From: an uncultured Pseudomonadota bacterium
Lineage (GTDB): Bacteria > Pseudomonadota > Gammaproteobacteria > Steroidobacterales > Steroidobacteraceae
Reading direction: 5' to 3'
NCBI GenBank assembly: GCA_946479515.1
Contig: CAMLGF010000064.1
Coordinates: forward strand, 1-21,512
Length of the DNA stretch: 21,512 nt
The notes under the pieces are model-generated. The model did no database searches, was not told the origin of the DNA, and worked only from the letters and a program-made list of their open reading frames with translations. How positions within the stretch are numbered: position 1 is the stretch's first letter; each line of letters opens with the position of its first letter. A program made the translations under genes and the position numbers. Shown one piece after another: positions 17,369 through 21,512 of the stretch.

Positions 17369-18499
17369 TCAGACGATGGTCGCGGAGATGTTTTCGAGGG
17401 TGAGATTGGCGGCCCAGGTGAGCTGGTCGATCACCTCGCGCACACCGGGAACGAACATGTACGCCACCCAGAAGAGCAACAGCGTGCAGCCGATCCAGAT
17501 GATCGAGTGCAGCGCCGCCCAGCCGGGATGGTGCCCGCGCCCGGGACCGCCGCCCGCGTAGCGGAAGCCGCGCACGATGGCGGAGGTGAATGCATACACC
17601 GCGATGAGCAGGAGGATGCCCGCCCACAGCGGCAGCGCCAGCGGCAGCATCCATCCGAAGATGGTTTGCGTGGCGATGAGCGACAGCAGCGCCAGCACGA
17701 ACAGCACGAACAGCACGGCGCCCATGATCGCCGCCAGCGGCACCAGCACCGCGAAAATCGCGGCGCGGCCGCCGTCCCCGGCCTGCGCGCCGAACTGCTG
17801 GGTGGCGTGGCGCACCTGCGCATTCATGTGATCCCACTGGCGTTGCCAGTGCCGCTGCTGGCGGCGCCACTCGCGGCGCCACCGCTGATACTCGCGATGA
17901 TCTTCAGGCTTTTTTTTTGCGCGGCCGATGAATTCCTCGGTGCTGAACGGCGCGCCGAACGCCGCGGCGCGATCTTCCGAGGTCTCGGCATAGGGCACGA
18001 TGAACACCAGCGCGAAGTACACCAGGAACCAGAACCCGGAGGTGACCAGCGCGAGCACGACGAATGCGATGCGCACCCAGGTCACGTCCACGCCGAGGTA
18101 AGCGGCGATGCCATTGCACACGCCGAACCACATCTGGCCCTCGCGGATCTTGAAGAGACGCTTGCGCGGCGGCGGCATCGCCGATGCCGGGGCGGCGGCG
18201 CCGCTGAACGCGGCATCCGCGGGCGCATCGGCGGGTTTTTCGTCGGCCGATTCGACCGGCCCCATTTCGGTGAGGATGCTGGTGATCTCGGCGCCGCTCA
18301 CCACGGTCTTGTGCGCGCCGAGCAGGCGGGAGCACTTCTCGCCGATGGCCTGCTCCAGGTCCGCCATGATCTCGGCGCGATCCGGGCTGTCTTTCAGGCG
18401 CGCCTCCGCGCGCTCCAGATAGACGCGCAGTTCTTCGTAGCCCGATTCCTCGAGCTGGTACGCGATGCCGTTGAGGCTGATGTTGACCACTTTTTTCAT
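17369..18499 (-). CDS. PspC-domain membrane protein with N-terminal PspC-associated domain
   Basis: A 376-residue membrane protein. Residues 1-82 (MKKVVNISLNGIAYQLEESG onward) match the soluble domain often found before PspC in PadR-linked proteins, and a Pro/Ala linker follows (about 83-112). The PspC domain (113-172) has KIREGQMWFGVCNGIAAYLG and a hydrophobic helix at about 143-169. A very basic, Trp/Arg/Gln-rich stretch (200-225) precedes further hydrophobic segments at about 246-278, 285-309 and 331-351. PspC proteins sense or relay envelope stress in the phage-shock response; here pspA and pspB are not adjacent. The gene starts 4 bases after padR. A run of nine A in the mRNA (bases 17918-17910) encodes Lys195-197 and could yield a truncated form by slippage. 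Specific function is unknown. Confidence 0.88.
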   Translation of the reverse strand: MKKVVNISLNGIAYQLEESGYEELRVYLERAEARLKDSPDRAEIMADLEQAIGEKCSRLLGAHKTVVSGAEITSILTEMGPVESADEKPADAPADAAFSGAAAPASAMPPPRKRLFKIREGQMWFGVCNGIAAYLGVDVTWVRIAFVVLALVTSGFWFLVYFALVFIVPYAETSEDRAAAFGAPFSTEEFIGRAKKKPEDHREYQRWRREWRRQQRHWQRQWDHMNAQVRHATQQFGAQAGDGGRAAIFAVLVPLAAIMGAVLFVLFVLALLSLIATQTIFGWMLPLALPLWAGILLLIAVYAFTSAIVRGFRYAGGGPGRGHHPGWAALHSIIWIGCTLLLFWVAYMFVPGVREVIDQLTWAANLTLENISATIV

Positions 18500-18503
18500 T
18501 GGC

Positions 18504-18827
18504 TTAATTCCCGAAGTCGGCGAGGGTGCGATTCAAGTCTTTCCAGTATTCGTTGAGCGTCGACAGCTGCGTGCGACCCTTCTGCGTGAGCTTGTAATAC
18601 TTGCGCGGCGGGCCGGCTTCGGACTCCTGCCACTCGTAGTCCACCAATTCTTCGCGGCGCAGCTTGCTCAGCAGGGGGTACAAGGTTCCTTCCTGGGTGG
18701 CGAACTCGGTCGGGCCCAGCAGCTTGAGCATGTCGGCCACGTAGACCTTGTCCGCCGCGACGATTTTCAGGATCACGAATTCGAGCAGCCCCTTGCGGAT
18801 CGGCGCGAGTTTTTCGGTGATGTTCAT
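18504..18827 (-). CDS. PadR-family transcriptional regulator
   Basis: A 107-residue winged-helix repressor of the short PadR subfamily. The conserved core is visible: RKGLLEFVILKIV (about 11-23), the recognition region EGTLYPLLSKLRREELVDYEW (about 46-66), and the wing GPPRKYYKLTQKGR (about 72-85). A short C-terminal helix would form the dimer interface. It leads a tight operon with the PspC-domain gene (4-base gap) and the esterase, and probably represses it. Its promoter overlaps a perfect inverted repeat. The ribosome-binding site is weak. The effector is unknown; comparable PadR-PspC pairs are widespread, and the PspC protein may report membrane state. Confidence 0.93.
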   Translation of the reverse strand: MNITEKLAPIRKGLLEFVILKIVAADKVYVADMLKLLGPTEFATQEGTLYPLLSKLRREELVDYEWQESEAGPPRKYYKLTQKGRTQLSTLNEYWKDLNRTLADFGN

Positions 18828-18840
18828 GGGTCAGATCAGC

Positions 18841-18883
18841 TACCTTGTGTGCGCAAGGTACTTGAGTGTGGCACGGCCGTCAA
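18841..18883 (-). promoter_or_regulatory. padR operon promoter overlapping a perfect inverted-repeat operator
   Basis: On the minus strand TTGACG (18883-18878) is followed after exactly 17 bases by TACCTT (18860-18855). That -10 is one arm of the perfect inverted repeat TACCTTG-N6-CAAGGTA (18841-18847 and 18854-18860). A repressor bound there would block polymerase, as expected for an autoregulated PadR. A further CTTG half-site follows at 18861-18864. The start would be near 18848, about 20 bases before the padR ATG. Confidence 0.62.
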
Positions 18884-18889
18884 GAGGGG

Positions 18890-18918
18890 CTGTCAAAACA
18901 GCCGCTGTGCCGTACAAT
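18890..18918 (+). promoter_or_regulatory. Predicted promoter of the rimP-nusA-infB operon
   Basis: CTGTCA (18890-18895) and TACAAT (18913-18918) are separated by 17 bases, followed by the GC-rich CCGCGCCC. The -10 has five of six consensus bases and the -35 four of six. The start would be near 18925. It lies back to back with the padR promoter, with -35 elements only 6 bases apart, so the two promoters share a short control region. Confidence 0.55.
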
Positions 18919-18925
18919 CCGCGCC

Positions 18926-18964
18926 CTCGATGGGTTGGGGCGGCGCGTCCGCGAACCTCCCGAG
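18926..18964 (+). ncRNA. Structured 5' leader segment (possible short terminated RNA)
   Basis: Directly after the predicted start, CTCG (18926-18929) pairs with CGAG (18961-18964), GGGTT (18932-18936) with AACCT (18954-18958), and GCGG with CCGC inside. With the terminator that follows, this would make an RNA of about 70 bases. It contains no tRNA and no obvious open frame. It may be only the attenuated leader of rimP or a distinct small RNA; I do not recognise it. Confidence 0.35.
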
Positions 18965-18967
18965 CGT

Positions 18968-18995
18968 CTAAGCCCCGTTGGGGCTTTAGTTTTTT
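18968..18995 (+). terminator. Intrinsic terminator T1 in the rimP leader
   Basis: AAGCCCC (18970-18976), loop GTT, GGGGCTT (18980-18986), followed within three bases by six T (18990-18995). This is a canonical Rho-independent terminator about 70 bases after the predicted promoter and before rimP, so it would act as an attenuator. Confidence 0.85.
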
Positions 18996-19000
18996 ATGGG

Positions 19001-19022
19001 CCGGTCCCAGCAATGGGGTCGG
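19001..19022 (+). other. GNRA-capped hairpin between T1 and T2
   Basis: CCGGTCCCA (19001-19009) pairs with TGGGGTCGG (19014-19022) over nine positions with two G:U wobbles, closed by a GCAA tetraloop. GNRA loops often mark stable or protein/RNA-contacting structures. Its place between two terminators suggests a folding role in the leader. Confidence 0.5.
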
Positions 19023-19032
19023 GCGTGATGGG

Positions 19033-19054
19033 AGGGCCGATAAGGCCCTTTTTT
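19033..19054 (+). terminator. Intrinsic terminator T2 just before the rimP ribosome-binding site
   Basis: AGGGCC (19033-19038), loop GATAA, GGCCCT (19044-19049), with six T at 19049-19054. The T run ends 3 bases before GGAGGG of rimP, so this hairpin could affect both transcription and ribosome access. Confidence 0.82.
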
Positions 19055-19067
19055 GTTGGAGGGCGAG

Positions 19068-19535
19068 GTGGATACGGGAATACATGACCGTCTCATCGCC
19101 CGTTTCGAGCCGGAATTGCAGGGCCTGGGTTACGAACTCGTGGAAGTGGAGTTCGCGACCGGGCCGGGTGGCGGGACGCTGCGTTTCTACATCGACAAGC
19201 CCCACGAGAAAGGCGAGGGCATCGATGCGGAGGACTGCGCCAGTGTCAGTCATGCGCTGCTCGACTCCATCGAGGCGAATGATCCACTCCCGGGTGACTA
19301 CGCGATCGAGGTCTCTTCGCCCGGCCTGGACCGCGTGTTGCGGACGCCCGAGCATTTCGCCCGGTTCGTCGGCCACCGCGTGAAGGTGGAGCTGCTCGCG
19401 CCGCGCGACGGACGCAAGCGCTATACCGGCCTGCTGCGGCGCGCGGATGGCGCGAGCATCGAGCTGGACGTGGACAATTTTTCGGTGAGCATCCGGCTCG
19501 CCGAGATCGGCAGGGCCCGGTTGGCTCCGCTGTGA
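19068..19535 (+). CDS. rimP: Ribosome maturation factor RimP
   Basis: RimP is needed for maturation of the 30S ribosomal subunit. The product is 155 residues from the GTG at 19068, which has GGAGGG (19058-19063) 4 bases upstream. Upstream in-frame TTG codons at 19053 and 19056 fall in or beside the terminator T run and are unlikely starts. Family features include GLGYELVEVEF near the N-terminus, LRFYIDKP, the central DCASVSHALLDSIEANDPLPGDYAIEVSSPGLDRVL (given here only as a landmark from about residues 60-90) and a C-terminal SH3-like domain. It is the first gene before nusA and infB, the conserved order in most proteobacteria. The spacing to nusA is wide (107 bases). Confidence 0.96.
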   Translation: MDTGIHDRLIARFEPELQGLGYELVEVEFATGPGGGTLRFYIDKPHEKGEGIDAEDCASVSHALLDSIEANDPLPGDYAIEVSSPGLDRVLRTPEHFARFVGHRVKVELLAPRDGRKRYTGLLRRADGASIELDVDNFSVSIRLAEIGRARLAPL

Positions 19536-19642
19536 CGATGTTGGTAGTTAGAAAGTTTTGGGCTGGACGTACGGCGTTCGCGAGGCGGACGGCGTTTGAT
19601 CAGGGGCCGCGGGCTCCGCGTATTGCCCGGAGGGCATGACGA
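19536..19642 (+). other. rimP-nusA intergenic segment with a direct repeat and hairpin
   Basis: No gene is seen in these 107 bases. ACGGCGTT occurs twice (19571-19578 and 19589-19596), 18 bases apart. CGCGG-GCT-CCGCG (19608-19620) forms a small hairpin shortly before the nusA ribosome-binding site GGAGGG (19629-19634). These could influence nusA translation. No convincing promoter or T run is seen. Confidence 0.4.
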
Positions 19643-21151
19643 GTGAACAAAGAGATTCTGCTGGTCGTGGATGCGGTGTCGAACGAGAAGAGCGTCGACA
19701 AGGAGATCATCTTTGGCGCGCTGGAGGCGGCGTTGGCTTCGGCCACGCGCAAGAAGCACGGCGAGGAATGGGACGTGCGCGTCCAGATCAACCGCAAGAC
19801 CGGTGACTACGACACCTTTCGCCGCTGGAAGGTGTTCGCCGACGACTCGCGCGAGATCGAAGTGCCGCAGCGCGAACTGCGTCTCGAGGACGCGCTCGAC
19901 ATGGACAAGGCCGCGGTGGTCGGCGGATACGTCGAGGAACCGATGGAATCCGTGGCGTTCGGCCGCATCGCCGCCCAGCAGGCCAAGCAGGTCATCGTGC
20001 AGAAAGTGCGCGAGGCCGAGCGTTCGCAGGTGGTCGAGGCTTACGCGGACCGTGTCGGCCAGCTGGTGTCCGGCGTGGTCAAGCGCGTCGACCGCAATGG
20101 CATCTACGTCGACCTCGGCGGCAATGCCGAAGGCTTCGTGCCGCGCACCGACATGATTCCGCGCGAGATCGTCAAGAGCCAGGACCGCATCAAGGCCCTG
20201 CTCAAGGAAGTGAAGAGCGCGACCGAGACGCAGCGCGGGCCGCTGCTGTTCCTGTCGCGCACCGACCGCAATTTCCTGATCGAGCTGTTCAAGCTCGAGG
20301 TTCCGGAAGTCGGCCAGGGCCTGATCCAGATCCTGGGCGCGGCCCGCGATCCGGGCGTGCGCGCCAAGATCGCGGTGAAGAGCCTGGAGCCGCGCGTCGA
20401 CCCGGTCGGTGCCTGCGTCGGCATGCGCGGCTCGCGCGTCCAGGCCGTGTCCAACGAGATCGCCGGCGAGCGCGTGGACATCATCCCGCACGACGACAAT
20501 GCCGCGCAGTTCGTCATCAACGCCATGTCGCCGGCCGAGGTGCTCTCCATCGTCGTCGACGAGGACTCGCACTCCATGGACATCGCCGTGGCCGAGGACA
20601 AGCTCTCGCAGGCCATCGGTCGTGGCGGCCAGAACATCCGCCTCGCCAGCCAGCTCACCGGCTGGGACCTGAACGTGATGACCGAATCCGACGCCGAGGC
20701 GAAGAGCGAGACCGAGGCCAAGACCCTGGTCGAGGCGTTCATGAAGCAGCTGGACGTGGACGAGGACGTGGCGACCATCCTGGTTCAGGAAGGTTTCTCC
20801 ACCGTCGAGGAAGTGGCCTATCTACCCCAGTCGGAGCTGGCCAGCATCGAGGAATTCGACGATGAGATGGTCAAGGAACTGCGCAACCGCGCGCGCGACG
20901 TGCTGCTGACCCAGGCGATCGCCTCGGAAGAGACGCTCGAGTCGGGCATGCCGGCCGACGACCTGCTGCTGCTCGAGGGAATGAAGCCGGACCTGGCGCT
21001 CGCGCTGGCCCGCCGCGGCGTGCGCACCCGCGAGGACCTGGCCGACCAGGCCGTGGACGACCTGCTGGATATTGAAGGGCTGTCGGCCGACGAGGCCGGC
21101 AAGCTCATCATGAAGGCGCGCGAAATCTGGTTCGAGGCCGGTCGCGCCTGA
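19643..21151 (+). CDS. nusA: Transcription termination/antitermination factor NusA
   Basis: NusA binds RNA polymerase and nascent RNA, promoting pausing and termination, or antitermination at rRNA operons. The product is 502 residues (495 in E. coli). It has the N-terminal polymerase-binding domain (1-130), an S1 domain (about 138-205, GVVKRVDRNGIYVDLGGNAEG), KH1 (GACVGMRGSRVQAVS, about 256-270), KH2 (AIGRGGQNIRLASQLTG, 324-340), and two C-terminal acidic/HhH repeats (about 365-430 and 437-502). The second set is typical of proteobacterial NusA. The GTG start has GGAGGG 8 bases upstream; the nearby ATG at 19636 is in another frame. NusA may also act on the T1/T2 leader of its own operon. Confidence 0.98.
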   Translation: MNKEILLVVDAVSNEKSVDKEIIFGALEAALASATRKKHGEEWDVRVQINRKTGDYDTFRRWKVFADDSREIEVPQRELRLEDALDMDKAAVVGGYVEEPMESVAFGRIAAQQAKQVIVQKVREAERSQVVEAYADRVGQLVSGVVKRVDRNGIYVDLGGNAEGFVPRTDMIPREIVKSQDRIKALLKEVKSATETQRGPLLFLSRTDRNFLIELFKLEVPEVGQGLIQILGAARDPGVRAKIAVKSLEPRVDPVGACVGMRGSRVQAVSNEIAGERVDIIPHDDNAAQFVINAMSPAEVLSIVVDEDSHSMDIAVAEDKLSQAIGRGGQNIRLASQLTGWDLNVMTESDAEAKSETEAKTLVEAFMKQLDVDEDVATILVQEGFSTVEEVAYLPQSELASIEEFDDEMVKELRNRARDVLLTQAIASEETLESGMPADDLLLLEGMKPDLALALARRGVRTREDLADQAVDDLLDIEGLSADEAGKLIMKAREIWFEAGRA

Positions 21152-21160
21152 GGAGATTGA

Positions 21161-21512
21161 ATGTCTGACGTCACTGTTGCCCAGTTTGCCGAGGTCTTGA
21201 AAGTGCCGGTGGATCGGCTGCTATTGCAGCTCGAATCCGCGGGTATCCGCGTGGCGGGGCCCCAGGCCTTGATCAGCGACGAGGCCAAACTCGAACTGCT
21301 CACTCATCTGCGCCGTGCGCACGGCGCCAGCGAACCCGCCGGCAAGGCGGCCGGTGTCGCCGCGCCGCGCAAGATCACGCTGGCTCGCAAGACGCAGAGT
21401 GAGTTGAAGCAGGCGAGTGCCCAGGGCCGTGCCCGCACGGTCAACGTCGAGGTGCGCCACAAGAAGACCTACGTCAAGCGCGACGTTCTCGAAGAGCAGA
21501 ACAAGCAGCACC
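21161..21512 (+). CDS. infB: Translation initiation factor IF-2 (3' partial)
   Basis: IF-2 is the GTPase that brings formyl-Met initiator tRNA to the 30S subunit. Only the first 117 residues are in the window. They show the N-terminal IF2_N subdomain (MSDVTVAQFAEVLKVPVDRL onward, with GIRV and LLTHLRRAHG), then KITLARKTQSELK and VNVEVRHKKTYVKRDVLEE, matching the corresponding E. coli segments (LTLQRKTRSTL and VEVRKKRTFVKRD style). The GTPase domain lies beyond the window. AGGAG (21151-21155) overlaps the nusA stop and lies 5 bases before the ATG, so the two are coupled. Confidence 0.96.
   Translation, partial: MSDVTVAQFAEVLKVPVDRLLLQLESAGIRVAGPQALISDEAKLELLTHLRRAHGASEPAGKAAGVAAPRKITLARKTQSELKQASAQGRARTVNVEVRHKKTYVKRDVLEEQNKQH

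Noticed and set aside
17860..17918. A + strand terminator formed by a GC hairpin and the T9 run
   Set aside because: The hairpin and T run are about 26 bases apart, far too distant for an intrinsic terminator.
17171..18556. A + strand open frame of 461 codons opposite the PspC-domain and esterase genes
   Set aside because: Its composition is that of an antisense frame, and the minus-strand genes have clear domains.
18920..18967. A degenerate tRNA in the rimP leader, as expected from E. coli metY
   Set aside because: There is no T arm, no CAT anticodon loop and no CCA end; only local hairpins are seen.
1..21512. CRISPR array, insertion sequence, prophage or defence system
   Set aside because: No spaced direct repeats, transposase, integrase or defence-type domains were found in any gene; the window is mostly core housekeeping DNA.

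Overview
The window is GC-rich, gene-dense proteobacterial chromosome. I infer a gammaproteobacterium of the Xanthomonadales/Nevskiales kind. The reasons are a separate (unfused) nuoD, a nuoD-to-nuoN order with most genes overlapping as ATGA, an initiator tRNA just after nuoN, and an Escherichia-like rimP-nusA-infB cluster encoding a NusA with two C-terminal repeat domains. A betaproteobacterium is not excluded, and no species can be named from sequence alone.

Region 1 (1-12919, + strand) is the distal part of the respiratory complex I operon: the end of nuoD, then nuoE, F, G, H, I, J, K, L, M and N. NuoE, F and G form the NADH-oxidising module. NuoD and NuoI carry electrons to quinone with the help of NuoH. 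NuoL, M and N are the antiporter-like proton pumps, and NuoJ and NuoK link them to NuoH. All expected Fe-S ligands are present except the optional N7 site of NuoG.

Region 2 (12920-13108) holds a predicted stable-RNA promoter and an initiator tRNA-fMet gene with an unusual U1xU72 mismatch.

Region 3 (13109-18827) is a block of smaller genes. rlmE (-) is divergent from a COG2509-type flavoprotein gene, which overlaps a SpoU/TrmH-family RNA methyltransferase gene. Next comes an orphan 132-residue gene preceded by a CRP-like palindrome. A minus-strand operon follows: a PadR-type repressor, a PspC-domain membrane protein and an alpha/beta-hydrolase esterase. The padR promoter overlaps a perfect inverted repeat, which suggests autorepression. 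The PspC gene carries an A9 run that forms an in-frame dnaX-like slippery heptamer.

Region 4 (18884-21512, + strand) is the rimP-nusA-infB transcription/translation operon, with infB running off the window. Its leader has its own predicted promoter and two tandem intrinsic terminators separated by a GNRA-capped hairpin, immediately before the rimP ribosome-binding site. In E. coli the initiator tRNA gene metY sits directly before rimP. Here the initiator tRNA lies about 6 kb upstream, separated from rimP by region 3.

I see no CRISPR array, insertion sequence, phage gene or obvious recent transfer. The most unusual signals are regulatory: the PspC slippery run, the rimP leader, the PadR operator and the tRNA mismatch.
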